Positions 25,373 to 33,239 are shown, numbered from the stretch's first letter. The stretch is DNA of 34,232 nucleotides from an uncultured Acidimicrobiaceae bacterium (GCA_913054115.1 CAJXIS010000001.1:1-34232), one strand, 5' to 3'. The notes: a model not told the origin generated them from the letters alone. Program-made: numbers and translations.

Positions 25373-25437
25373 TGCGGGCAGCCGATACACAGGTGCGAGG
25401 GTTGTTCGATCGCACTGGCGAAAGTTAGGACCGGGTC

Positions 25438-27504
25438 GTGTCAGATATGGCTTCACCTGTTCAGGTAGGTGCGGAGTTCGAGGCATGGCTCCTCGCCAAC
25501 GCCGACGAGCTGGCGCACCTTCGGGTGCCGCAACCGGATGCCGACCGGAGGGTCGAGACCCTCAGAGAGCTCCAGTCGAGGCTCTACGACGCCGGCTGGG
25601 CTGGTGTCGGCTGGCCGGTCGAGGCCGGGGGTCGAGGGGGGTCGATCCTCCACCGGGCGGTGATCTATGAACAGCTGGCTTCCGCCGGCTACCCACCGAG
25701 ATTCGTCTACGAGCACCTGGAGGTGCTCCTGCCGTCGTTGGTTCGCTTCGGCAACCCAGCCCTGATGGCGGAACTCCTGCCCCGGATGCTCCGAGGGGAG
25801 GAGACCTGGAGTCAGGGTTTCTCCGAACCGGGCGCCGGCAGCGACTTCGCCGCCCTGCGAACCAGGGCGACGCCCGACGGCGACTCCTGGCTCATCAACG
25901 GTCACAAGATCTGGACGAGTTGGTCGAAATGGGCCAGGCGCTGCCTCGTTGTCGCCCGAACCGGGTCGCTCGAGTCGCGCCATCGCGGGCTCTCGTGTTT
26001 CGTCGTCGATCTCGAGGCACCGGGGGTGACCGTCGTCCCCATCAACCATTCGAACGGCTCGCCGGAGTTGGCGGAGGTGTTCTTCGACGACGTTGGTGTG
26101 GATTCGACCGCGCTCGTCGGGGAGGTCGACGGGGGTTGGGAGGTGGCGATGTATCTGCTGTCGTGTGAGCGTGGCTCATTCGCCTGGCAGCGCAACACCT
26201 ACCTCTATCAGCGCCTTGCCGAGTTCGCCTCCAGCACCACCGACTCCGCCGATGTCGAGCGCATCGGCAACAGCGTGGCCGACCTGTTCGCGGTCCGCAC
26301 GAGATCGTGGTCCACGATGCGTGAGCTCGCTGCCGACGGAGCCCCCGGACCCCAATCGGCGGTGAACAAGGCGCTCCTCGCCGACGCCGAGCAGTACCTC
26401 TTCGAGACCGGTGACCGGGTCAGCCCGTCGGGTCTCATGTGGACGAATTGCGACAGGGACGAGGTGCTTCAGGAGGAACTGCTGTTCTCCCATGCAATCT
26501 CGATCTACGGCGGCACCCGCCAGATCCAGAACCTGACGGTCTTTCGCCAACTCGTCGCCGGTCATACCGTCAGCCCTGCGGACGAGTACCTCGAGGCGAC
26601 GCTGGCGGCGCTTGCCGATCCGGCCGGCCCGGAGAGTGGCCTTCTGGCGATCGGCTTCGAAGACGTCGTCCACGACCTCGGGTCCGAGGACAACCGGCGC
26701 GCGGTCGGGGCCACCTTCGAGGCGGCCGGTCGACTCGCAGTGCCGGTCTCCGCTCTCGCTCGACTTCTTGAGGCCATTCTCGGTGACGGCCACACGTTGG
26801 CACTCTCGACACACCCATCCGGGGACGGCCGACTGACCGTCGTCATCGACGCTGCGGCGAGTCGGGACGACATGGTCGTCTTCGAACACGCCGGGCAGTG
26901 GATGCGACTGCCCGGGCAGGAGATCGACTGGTCGGGGCCGACGCAGTTCCTCGTTCCTGGCCGGCTGCACGTAGGCGTCGTCGACCCGGCTGCCGCCGGG
27001 TCTTCGACCCCGGGGGCGCCGGGCACGGCCATGATGTACGCGAGGATCGCCCTCGCGCACGAGGTTCTCGGCGCCGTCGATGCGATGTTCGATGTAGCCG
27101 TCGAGCATGCGAAGCAGCGCGAGCAGTTCGGCGCTCCCCTCGCGTCATTCCAGGCGGTGCAGTTCATGCTCGCCGAGTCACACATCGCCCGAACCGCTCT
27201 TCGGGAGGTGTGCACGGCGACACTTCGTTGTCCGACCGAAGACGCCGCGAATCTCACGAAACTGCTCGCCGGCCGACTCGGTCGTGGTGTCGGCCGAGCG
27301 ACCCTCCAGGTACTCGGGGCCATCGGGTTCACCGACGAGCATCCACACCACACATGGTTTCACCGCATCCTGACCGTCGATGCGCTCGCAGGGCGATCCG
27401 TCGGCCTGGCTCGTCAGATCGGGCGAGGGGTCGTCGCCGGCGGGAAGGTACCCGTCGGTCTCGAGGTCGCCGAACTCCCGGATGGTGCCTCGGCGTCGAT
27501 CTGA
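25438..27504 (+). CDS. Double-length acyl-CoA dehydrogenase (two fused ACAD domains, FadE34-like)
   Basis: At 688 residues this holds two acyl-CoA dehydrogenase domains in tandem. The first (about 1-380) has QGFSEPGAGSDFAALR and GHKIWTSW and ends with YGGTRQIQN. The second (about 390-688) lacks a clear central motif but has REQFGAPLASFQAVQ and ends with GAIGFTDEH, where Glu is in the catalytic position. Thus one domain seems to carry the flavin/substrate motif and the other the base, as if an alpha-beta pair had fused. FadE34 (ChsE3) of mycobacteria, acting on the sterol side chain, has a similar double length. The GTG at 25438 has AGGA 7 bases upstream; an ATG at 25447 is possible. Confidence 0.88.
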   Translation: MSDMASPVQVGAEFEAWLLANADELAHLRVPQPDADRRVETLRELQSRLYDAGWAGVGWPVEAGGRGGSILHRAVIYEQLASAGYPPRFVYEHLEVLLPSLVRFGNPALMAELLPRMLRGEETWSQGFSEPGAGSDFAALRTRATPDGDSWLINGHKIWTSWSKWARRCLVVARTGSLESRHRGLSCFVVDLEAPGVTVVPINHSNGSPELAEVFFDDVGVDSTALVGEVDGGWEVAMYLLSCERGSFAWQRNTYLYQRLAEFASSTTDSADVERIGNSVADLFAVRTRSWSTMRELAADGAPGPQSAVNKALLADAEQYLFETGDRVSPSGLMWTNCDRDEVLQEELLFSHAISIYGGTRQIQNLTVFRQLVAGHTVSPADEYLEATLAALADPAGPESGLLAIGFEDVVHDLGSEDNRRAVGATFEAAGRLAVPVSALARLLEAILGDGHTLALSTHPSGDGRLTVVIDAAASRDDMVVFEHAGQWMRLPGQEIDWSGPTQFLVPGRLHVGVVDPAAAGSSTPGAPGTAMMYARIALAHEVLGAVDAMFDVAVEHAKQREQFGAPLASFQAVQFMLAESHIARTALREVCTATLRCPTEDAANLTKLLAGRLGRGVGRATLQVLGAIGFTDEHPHHTWFHRILTVDALAGRSVGLARQIGRGVVAGGKVPVGLEVAELPDGASASI

Positions 27505-27610
27505 AGGGCCATTTCCCGCTCGGCGACGGTCATCGACTGCCGGCGGGCACGGGCGGTTGTCTGCATCCCGCGGGAACGACAGTGGTCAGACCTGTGCGTA
27601 TTCTCACCCC

Positions 27611-28432
27611 GTGGCCAGCGTGCGAGTCGATCCGACAACCGTTGATGCGTACGCCGCCGATGGGGCGGTGTGCCTGCGCGGGCTGTTCACCGACTGGGTG
27701 GACGTCCTGGCTGCCGGCGTGGCCCGCAACGAGGCCGAACCGAGCGGGTTCTTCAACGACAACGGGACATCCGGCGACTCCGGCCGCTTCTGGGACGACT
27801 ACTGCAACTGGGACCGCATCCCGGAATACGAGCGCTTCGCCTTCGAGTCCGAGGTGGGTGCCATCGCCGCAGAGCTGATGCGGTCCGAGACAGTGCAGTT
27901 GTTCCACGAGCACGTGCTGGTCAAGGAACCGGGGGCGCCACGCCACACGCCCTGGCACTGCGACACCCCGTACTACTTCGTCGAGGGCACGCAGACGGTC
28001 AGCATCTGGATCCCCCTCGACCCGGTGCCCCTGGAGTCGACCCTGCGGCTCATCCGCGGCTCGCATCTCTGGGACGCAGCGGTCCACCCGGTCAGTTGGA
28101 CGACGGGCGACGGCTTCTACGGCGACGACGAGACGACCCACAGCGCAGGCTTCCGGCCGGCACCCGACCCGGATGCAGAGCCCGACCGGTTCGAGATCCT
28201 GGAGTGGGCGGTCGAACCCGGCGACGCCGTGGCGTTCCACTTCAACACGGTGCACGGCGCCAGGGGCTCTTCGCACCTGCGCCGCGCCTTTTCGCTGCGG
28301 GTCGTGGGCGACGACGCCCGCTATGTGGAGCGCCGGGGTCGGACCTCGCCGCCGTTCGACGGCCACGACATGGTCGACGGCCAGCGGCTCCGCGAGGACT
28401 GGTTCCCGATGCTCCCCGCTGTCCGGCACTGA
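27611..28432 (+). CDS. Phytanoyl-CoA dioxygenase (PhyH) family protein
   Basis: The 273-residue protein has the PhyH-type Fe(II)/2-oxoglutarate oxygenase core: the His-x-Asp motif in PWHCDTPYY, an expected distal His in FHFNTVHGARG, and LRLIRGSHLW between them. Such enzymes hydroxylate acyl-CoA esters or free small molecules. The GTG at 27611 is used because the sequence before it does not resemble the family; there is no Shine-Dalgarno, and the open frame runs back to 27380 through the end of the previous gene. Its stop overlaps the ATG of the next PhyH gene (TGATG). No copy of the locus operator is present in the 107-base gap upstream. Confidence 0.85.
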   Translation: MASVRVDPTTVDAYAADGAVCLRGLFTDWVDVLAAGVARNEAEPSGFFNDNGTSGDSGRFWDDYCNWDRIPEYERFAFESEVGAIAAELMRSETVQLFHEHVLVKEPGAPRHTPWHCDTPYYFVEGTQTVSIWIPLDPVPLESTLRLIRGSHLWDAAVHPVSWTTGDGFYGDDETTHSAGFRPAPDPDAEPDRFEILEWAVEPGDAVAFHFNTVHGARGSSHLRRAFSLRVVGDDARYVERRGRTSPPFDGHDMVDGQRLREDWFPMLPAVRH

Positions 28433-29256
28433 TGAGCGGCCCCTGGAGCACCGCCCTCACGGCCGAGCAGTACCGGTCCTACGCCGACGACGGCGTCGTC
28501 CACGTGCCGAACGCCGTCGATGCCGACCTGCTTGCGGAGATCGACGGCCTGGCCGACCGGCAACTGCAGGAGCCGGGGCCGTGGACCACCGACGATGGCG
28601 GGGAGCCGACGGCCGGGCGCCTGTTCACCACCCGCTACCTGTGGCGCAGCGAGCCGGCCATGCGCCGCTTCGTGTTCGAGTCGGGGGTGGCCGAGTTGGC
28701 GGCCACGCTCATGGGCTCGGCCTCGGCCCGCTTCTACTTCGATCACCTGCTGGTCAAGGAGCCGGGCACCGAGTCGCCGACCCCGTGGCATCAGGACATC
28801 GGCTACTGGCCGTTCCTGGGATCGCAGATCTGCTCGGTGTGAGTGGCCTGCACCGGGGCGAGCGTGGAGGAGAGTTCGCTCGAGTTCGTGCGGGGCTCGC
28901 ATCTCTGGGGCCGGTATTTCTCTCCGAAGCCGTTCACCGGGGAGTCCGAGTGGACGGCCGACTTCGAGGGCGAGCACTGTCCGGACATCAAAGCCGCACG
29001 CCACGACTACGACATCATCGGCTTCGACGTGGAGCCCGGCGATGCCGTGGTCTTCTCGGCGTGGACGGTCCACGGTGCTCCGGGCAATGCCGGCACGAAT
29101 CGCCGGACCGCCCTGTCGACGAGATGGCTGGGCGACGATGCCAGCTGGTCGCCGCATCCCGGCAGCGATCCCAGCGTGACCCAGGCCGACACCACGGCCG
29201 TGCCCGGGGAGTACCCGGCCGACGACGACCGCTTCCCACAGGTCTGGCCGGCCTGA
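28432..29256 (+). pseudogene. Second PhyH-family gene interrupted by an in-frame TGA
   Basis: Read as one frame this would be a 274-codon PhyH protein like its neighbour: LTAEQYRSYADDGVVHVPNA at the start, PWHQDIGYWP (His-x-Asp), LEFVRGSHLWG and AWTVHGAPGN (distal His). A TGA at 28840-28842 splits it after QICSV. Homologues usually have a Trp there (SVWVA-type), so a TGG-to-TGA change is the simplest reading. The frame is otherwise undamaged on both sides, with no frameshift, so the change is recent, an error, or tolerated by readthrough. The second half alone has the distal His but not His-x-Asp, so neither half should be active. Confidence 0.8.
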
Positions 29257-29269
29257 CGGCAGGTTCCGC

Positions 29270-30565
29270 TCAGCCGCCTTCGGGGGATGCCGCCATGGCC
29301 TGGAGTTGGGCGATGTCGAAGCCTGCCAGCGCCTTGTAGGCGTTCGCCTCGCGTTCGAGGTCGGCGGCGTCGACACAGGTGTGTCGGTCGGTGCAGGAGC
29401 CGTCGCACCGGTCCTTCACCCACTGCATGACCCGCTCGGGGCCGGCCTGCCGGTTCGCCAGCACCAGCCGGCTGGTCGCCTCCAGGCGCTGGTCCTCGTA
29501 CCGGGCCAGGGCCGTCGCGTGATCGGCCCCGGGCTCGAGTGCCTGTGCCAACGCCTCCGCATCGAGGATCGCCTGGCTGGCACCGTTGCTTCCGTTCGGT
29601 CGCATCGGGTGGGCGGCGTCACCCAGGAGCGTGACCCTGCCGTGTGACCAGCGCTCCAGTGGGTCGCGGTCGACCATGGGGAACCGGTAGGCGACCCGGC
29701 TGGATGCGATGAGCTCGCCGATGTGGATCCATCCGAAGTCCCACGCCTCGAACCAGGGGGCGATGTCGGCCGGGTCGACCGGGGTGTTCCAGTCGGCCTC
29801 CGCCGTGTCGTGCTCGACGGGGCGTTCGGCGACCCAGTTGACGAGCGCCGTGCCGCCGGCGGCCGCCGGGTCCCTGATCGGGTAGACGACCGCCTTCTGC
29901 TCGTCGTGGCCGGCCATGAACATCGTCCGGCCGTCGAGGAACGGCGCTGCCTCGACCGCTCCTCGCCACAGCACCAGGCCCGCGTGGTGGAGCGGGCCCT
30001 CGTCGGGGAACAGGTTCGAGCGGACGGCGGAGTGCAGGCCGTCGCAGCCCACCAGGATGTCACCACGAACCGGCTCGAGGGCGCGTCCGGTTCGGCGTTC
30101 GATGAAGCGCACGGTGACCCCGTCGTCGTCCTGGTCGAAGCCGTCGAGGTGGTGGCCGGTCCGGACCCGGTCAGGTCCCAACTCCTGTCGGACGGCGGCC
30201 AGCAGCAGCATCTGGAGCCGACCCCGGTGGATCGAGTACTGGGGCCAGGGGTTGCCGGCTGCGAGGCCCCGGGGCTCGGACCAGATGAGGGTCCCGTCGT
30301 CGCTGCAGAAGCGCAGTTCTCCGGTGAGGACGGCGCCTGCCGCCAGTGCCGGTTCGAGGCCCAGGTCGTGGAGGATCCGCACGGAGTGGGGCAGCAGGTT
30401 GATGCCCACGCCCAGCTCGTGTGGCTCTGCGACCGATTCGAAGACGGTCACGTCGTGGCCGGCACGGTGGAGACACAGCGCCGCCGTGAGCCCACCAATT
30501 CCGCCGCCGGCGATGAGCACACGGGCCCCGTCTCGCTGACCTGGCGATTCCCCGCTGGCTGCCAT
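29270..30565 (-). CDS. FAD-dependent aromatic-type monooxygenase (salicylate-hydroxylase-like)
   Basis: The 431-residue group A flavin monooxygenase has the N-terminal dinucleotide motif GGGIGGLTAALCL, the internal GCDGLHSAVR segment (DG motif) and the C-terminal GDAAHPMRPNGSNGA FAD motif. These enzymes use NAD(P)H and O2 to hydroxylate aromatic or related rings. The C-terminus has a small Cys cluster (RCDGSCTDRHTC) that is not part of the usual core. ATG 30565 is chosen over GTG 30571 and TTG 30574, but no start has a good ribosome site. It converges on the broken PhyH gene with a 13-base gap and lacks the locus operator. Confidence 0.87.
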   Translation of the reverse strand: MAASGESPGQRDGARVLIAGGGIGGLTAALCLHRAGHDVTVFESVAEPHELGVGINLLPHSVRILHDLGLEPALAAGAVLTGELRFCSDDGTLIWSEPRGLAAGNPWPQYSIHRGRLQMLLLAAVRQELGPDRVRTGHHLDGFDQDDDGVTVRFIERRTGRALEPVRGDILVGCDGLHSAVRSNLFPDEGPLHHAGLVLWRGAVEAAPFLDGRTMFMAGHDEQKAVVYPIRDPAAAGGTALVNWVAERPVEHDTAEADWNTPVDPADIAPWFEAWDFGWIHIGELIASSRVAYRFPMVDRDPLERWSHGRVTLLGDAAHPMRPNGSNGASQAILDAEALAQALEPGADHATALARYEDQRLEATSRLVLANRQAGPERVMQWVKDRCDGSCTDRHTCVDAADLEREANAYKALAGFDIAQLQAMAASPEGG

Positions 30566-30589
30566 GGGCACCAAGAGTATCCCGCCCCC

Positions 30590-30685
30590 GACAACGCAGA
30601 AGGCCCGGAACCGTTGCGATCCCGGGCCTTCTCGTTTGGTGGCGGGGGCAGGATTTGAACTTGCGACCTTCGGGTTATGAGCCCG
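30590..30685 (-). repeat. Displaced 3' half of a tRNA(CAT) gene with its terminator: left att-like repeat
   Basis: On the minus strand this reads from the anticodon stem (anticodon CAT at 30679-30677) through the T arm to CCA at 30639-30637. It matches the tRNA at the right window edge except for one T-stem base (A-C mismatch here) and a few bases in the terminator. Upstream of the anticodon stem the tRNA sequence stops, so this is not a complete tRNA gene. A copied tRNA 3' end of this type marks the far end of an element integrated into a tRNA. Confidence 0.75.
30598..30632 (-). terminator. Intrinsic-type hairpin after the tRNA fragment
   Basis: Inverted repeat AGAAGGCCCGG (30598-30608) and CCGGGCCTTCT (30622-30632), an 11-base stem with a 13-base loop. 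It lies just past the CCA end of the tRNA copy in the minus direction and is duplicated at 34152. It may also end the flavin monooxygenase region, but that gene reads away from it. Confidence 0.65.
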
Positions 30686-31007
30686 CGTAGGCTTCGGTCA
30701 CCAATGGCCAACATGGTCAGGACGGCCAGTATCCAAGCGGATCGGCATGCCGATCTGGTTACCGCTCACCTGCGAAGGCTCATCAAGCAGCCATTTCTGT
30801 GACAAATTTTGTGACAACAGAGCGTCCGACCCCACCCCCATCGACGGCCGCTATACACGGATACCACCGTCGGATTCAGACTCCGGGGCCTCTTCGCCGC
30901 CGGCACTATCGGGGCGGAGGGAGCGGGAGTCTTCGTTCCGTCGTACTGCTCGGAAATCGGCGTCGCAGGCCGGGCGTCGCCGTCCGGTAACTGGCAGGCT
31001 GTGTCCC
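30686..31007. other. Non-coding island end with a 16-base palindrome and a TGTGACAA pair
   Basis: No convincing gene is seen in these roughly 320 bases. They hold the perfect palindrome GATCGGCATGCCGATC (30740-30755) and two TGTGACAA repeats (30798-30817). These fit arm- or accessory-site sequences beside an integrase core site. Short open frames here have no ribosome site and no recognisable motif. Confidence 0.5.
30798..30817 (+). repeat. Direct repeat pair TGTGACAA, left island end
   Basis: Two TGTGACAA copies with a 4-base spacer (12-base period). The same arrangement with a one-base change in the spacer occurs in the same orientation at 34098, just inside the right att-like repeat. The two pairs look like integrase arm-type sites. 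Confidence 0.6.
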
Positions 31008-31181
31008 GTGCACAACGAAGGCGAAGCCCTGGCCAAGTGGCTGTTCCTGGCCGGTGCCGTGGTGTTCGTGGTGGCGTCGATCCGAGCCGGCGACTTGCTG
31101 TTTACCGTCGGCTCGGTTCTCGTCCTCGCCGCCTGCGTGGTGTTCCTTGCCGGGCGTGGGCGCCCGACTCGCGACCGGTGA
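31008..31181 (+). CDS. Small two-helix membrane protein
   Basis: A 57-residue product from GTG 31008: a short polar start, two hydrophobic helices (WLFLAGAVVFVVASI and FTVGSVLVLAACVVFLA) separated by RAGDL, and a basic tail (GRGRPTRDR). This looks like a real hairpin membrane protein rather than a chance frame. No ribosome site is clear and no family is recognised. It is just inside the island and upstream of the methyltransferase leader. Confidence 0.5.
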   Translation: MHNEGEALAKWLFLAGAVVFVVASIRAGDLLFTVGSVLVLAACVVFLAGRGRPTRDR

Positions 31182-31206
31182 CCGGTACCAGCCCGTCGGT
31201 CGGCGA

Positions 31207-31281
31207 CTCACCTCCCGCTTGGAGGGAGAAGTGAGTGGACACGAAGGTGCTTGGGTGTCATTGGCGGTTAGCCTTCGCCAA
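31207..31281 (+). promoter_or_regulatory. Structured leader: three consecutive hairpins before the methyltransferase gene
   Basis: Hairpin 1: CTCACCTCCC with GGGAG-AA-GTGAG (31207-31235), a 10-pair stem with an AA bulge. Hairpin 2: GACAC/GTGTC (31238-31259). Hairpin 3: TTGGCG/CGCCAA (31261-31281). They sit 25 bases before GTG 31306. The layout could be a riboswitch or attenuator; it matches no family I recognise. Confidence 0.4.
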
Positions 31282-31305
31282 CTTTCTGCTGATTGTGAGC
31301 TCATT

Positions 31306-32193
31306 GTGAAACCACCGATCCTCCTTGATGGCGGTATGGGTCAGGAGTTGATCCGTCGAGGGGCTAACCGCAAATCCGACATGTGGGCAGCCTGGGCCCT
31401 GGTCCACGACCCCGAGTTGGTCACCGCAGTCCACACTGATTACGTCGCTGCCGGGGCGGACATACTCACCACCAACACCTACCACACTTCTGCCGACCGC
31501 CTTGAATATGTCGGCTTCGGAGACCGGACCGAGGAACTCACCCGTCTGGCTGGTCGGCTGGCCCGAGAGGTGGCCGACAACGCCGGCCATGACGTGATGG
31601 TTGCCGCATCGCTGCCACCCCTCCGCCACAGCTACAACCCGGATCCCGACGCCACCTACGAAGAACTCCTAGACGAGTACAGCGAGATGGTCGGGTACCT
31701 GGCCGAGAGTGTCGACTTGTTCCTGCCCGAGACCATGGGAACGTTGTTTGAGGCCCAAGCAGCCGTAGATGCCGCCCGCGAATCTGGTCGACCAGTGTGG
31801 GTCTCGTTCACCCTCCAGGGATCACCTGGCCCCCATCTGCTCGATGGCACGTCGTTCGCTGAAGCCGTCGCATCGATTGACGCCGACGCTTACCTAATCA
31901 ACTGTTGTCCCCCCGAAGAGATCTCTAATGCCCTCCCGATCCTCCGGGCGGCGACCAATCGCCTCGTTGGGGTGTACGCCAATGGGTTCCGCGATATGTC
32001 TTTGGGCTACCGGCGGCGGGAGGGAGACCCTCTGCCGTCTGCACGTACCGACATGGGAACGGATCGCTATGCGCAAATAGTGCTGGAGTGGGTAGACGCG
32101 GGAGCCGACATAGTCGGCGGGTGCTGTGAGATCGGTCCTGACCACATCGCTCGGATCCGCCAAGTGCTACCCCAGCCATATTCCGACCTCTAG
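31306..32193 (+). CDS. Homocysteine S-methyltransferase family protein
   Basis: The 295-residue protein has the Zn-dependent homocysteine S-methyltransferase pattern: ILLDGGMGQELIRRG at the start, ILTTNTYHTS, and Zn ligands in INCCPPEE and the C-terminal GGCCEIGPDHI. The family transfers methyl groups from S-methylmethionine, betaine or other donors to homocysteine. The GTG at 31306 begins right at the family N-terminus; the longer frame crosses the hairpin leader. It is followed by phnX after 15 bases, probably in one operon. The GC content looks lower than in the catabolic locus, fitting a transferred segment. The methyl donor is unknown; a role linked to phosphonate metabolism is only suggested by the neighbour. 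Confidence 0.85.
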   Translation: MKPPILLDGGMGQELIRRGANRKSDMWAAWALVHDPELVTAVHTDYVAAGADILTTNTYHTSADRLEYVGFGDRTEELTRLAGRLAREVADNAGHDVMVAASLPPLRHSYNPDPDATYEELLDEYSEMVGYLAESVDLFLPETMGTLFEAQAAVDAARESGRPVWVSFTLQGSPGPHLLDGTSFAEAVASIDADAYLINCCPPEEISNALPILRAATNRLVGVYANGFRDMSLGYRRREGDPLPSARTDMGTDRYAQIVLEWVDAGADIVGGCCEIGPDHIARIRQVLPQPYSDL

Positions 32194-32208
32194 GAGTCCT
32201 GAACCAGC

Positions 32209-33054
32209 ATGGTTTCCCCAGATTTCGTCTACAGCCGCAGTTATCGCGGGAGCGTGAAGGCAGTCATCCTCGACTGGAGCGGGACCACCGCTGACGCCTA
32301 TGTCATAGCTCCCGCGGTCGTATTCGTAGAGGTGTTTTCCAAGCACGGCGTCGAGATCTCAATGGAGGAGGTCCGGGGACCGATGGGCTTGCGTAAGGAC
32401 CTCCACATCAAGGCTCTCACCGAAGATCCCACGATACGGGAGCGGTGGAAGGGCGTTCACGGCAGATATCCGGACCAGTCCGACGTCGACACGATGTTCG
32501 AGCGTTTTGTACCGCTGCAACTGGAATGCCTGCCCAAATACACCACGTTGTTGCCGGACGTAGCCGAGGTAACGACCAAACTGCAGGCCGACGGTATCAA
32601 GATCGGGTCAACCACCGGTTTTACACGGCCAATGGTCGATATCTTGGAATCGGCGGCCAAGAAGCAGGGCTACGAGCCGGATGCTTCCGTCGCAGGGGAT
32701 GAGGTGATCCACGGAGCGCGGCCAAAGCCGTTCATGGTGTATCGCAACCTCGACCTTTTGGATGTTCATCCCATTCAGTCGGTGGTGAAGGTCGATGACA
32801 CGGTGAGCGGAGTCGGGGAAGCGCTCGAAGCTGGATGTTGGGGTGTCGGCATCGCTCGCTATTCGAACTACATGAACGTCAACTCGCTCGAAGAGATCGA
32901 TCAGCTCACTGACGATGACATTGCACGGCGCCTTGCCCATACTCGAGACCTGCTTGGCAAAGCAGGGGCTCACTATGTCATCGATGGCTTCGGCGAACTC
33001 CTCGATGTCATCGACGACATCAACTTCCGCCTCAAGAGAGGCGAGCGCCCCTGA
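32209..33054 (+). CDS. phnX: Phosphonoacetaldehyde hydrolase (phosphonatase)
   Basis: The 281-residue HAD-superfamily protein matches phosphonatase along its length. The nucleophile is Asp22 in LDWSGTT and the Schiff-base Lys is Lys63 in MGLRKDLH. These are both offset by exactly 10 from Asp12 and Lys53 of the Bacillus cereus enzyme. GSTTGFTRPM and KVDDTVSG complete the HAD motifs. It should cleave the C-P bond of phosphonoacetaldehyde to acetaldehyde and phosphate. The usual partner, 2-aminoethylphosphonate transaminase PhnW, is not in the window. AGGAG lies 12 bases upstream of ATG 32209. It is second in the operon after the methyltransferase gene. Confidence 0.92.
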   Translation: MVSPDFVYSRSYRGSVKAVILDWSGTTADAYVIAPAVVFVEVFSKHGVEISMEEVRGPMGLRKDLHIKALTEDPTIRERWKGVHGRYPDQSDVDTMFERFVPLQLECLPKYTTLLPDVAEVTTKLQADGIKIGSTTGFTRPMVDILESAAKKQGYEPDASVAGDEVIHGARPKPFMVYRNLDLLDVHPIQSVVKVDDTVSGVGEALEAGCWGVGIARYSNYMNVNSLEEIDQLTDDDIARRLAHTRDLLGKAGAHYVIDGFGELLDVIDDINFRLKRGERP

Positions 33055-33237
33055 GAACTCTGCCACACCCACCTCGTCAGTCAGGTCGACACTGACCAGG
33101 TCGACACTGACGTTGAAATCACCGTCACCATCCGGGCCAAGAATACCGGCGGCTTCGACGACAAGACGATCCGAGACGTGACCGAAAACGCCCGAACACT
33201 CAAGTTCGACGACGGCTCAGGATTCAGCGACAGTTAA
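33055..33237 (+). pseudogene. C-terminal remnant of a DUF499-like ATPase gene
   Basis: Directly after the phnX stop an open frame without a start codon runs 60 codons to TAA 33235-33237. Its end, VTIRAKN...TIRDVTENARTLKFDDGSGF, resembles the C-terminus of DUF499 proteins, large ATPases often found in defence or mobile islands; this is from memory. The rest of the gene is missing. A 15-base tandem duplication lies at its start and an IS3-type end lies 3 bases after its stop. Confidence 0.5.
33082..33111 (+). repeat. Tandem duplication, 15 bases x 2
   Basis: CAGGTCGACACTGAC occurs twice without a gap, in frame with the remnant ORF (QVDTD twice). It may mark the junction at which the upstream part of the DUF499-like gene was lost. 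Confidence 0.7.
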
Positions 33238-33239
33238 CT

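Noticed and set aside
25383..25409. Possible eighth operator before the double acyl-CoA dehydrogenase (TGTTCGATC half-site)
   Set aside because: The right arm is near consensus but the left side (CGATACA) pairs poorly with it, and the gene is probably cotranscribed from site 7.
24089..25486. 465-codon minus-strand frame
   Set aside because: Shadow of the acyl-CoA ligase; the ligase motifs on the plus strand are decisive.
28840..28842. TGA as a selenocysteine codon
   Set aside because: Homologues are expected to have Trp at this point, no Cys or redox role is known there, and no selenocysteine genes are seen.
30637..30685. Complete tRNA gene at the left copy
   Set aside because: The tRNA sequence ends in the anticodon stem and the bases beyond do not form a D arm or an acceptor 5' strand.
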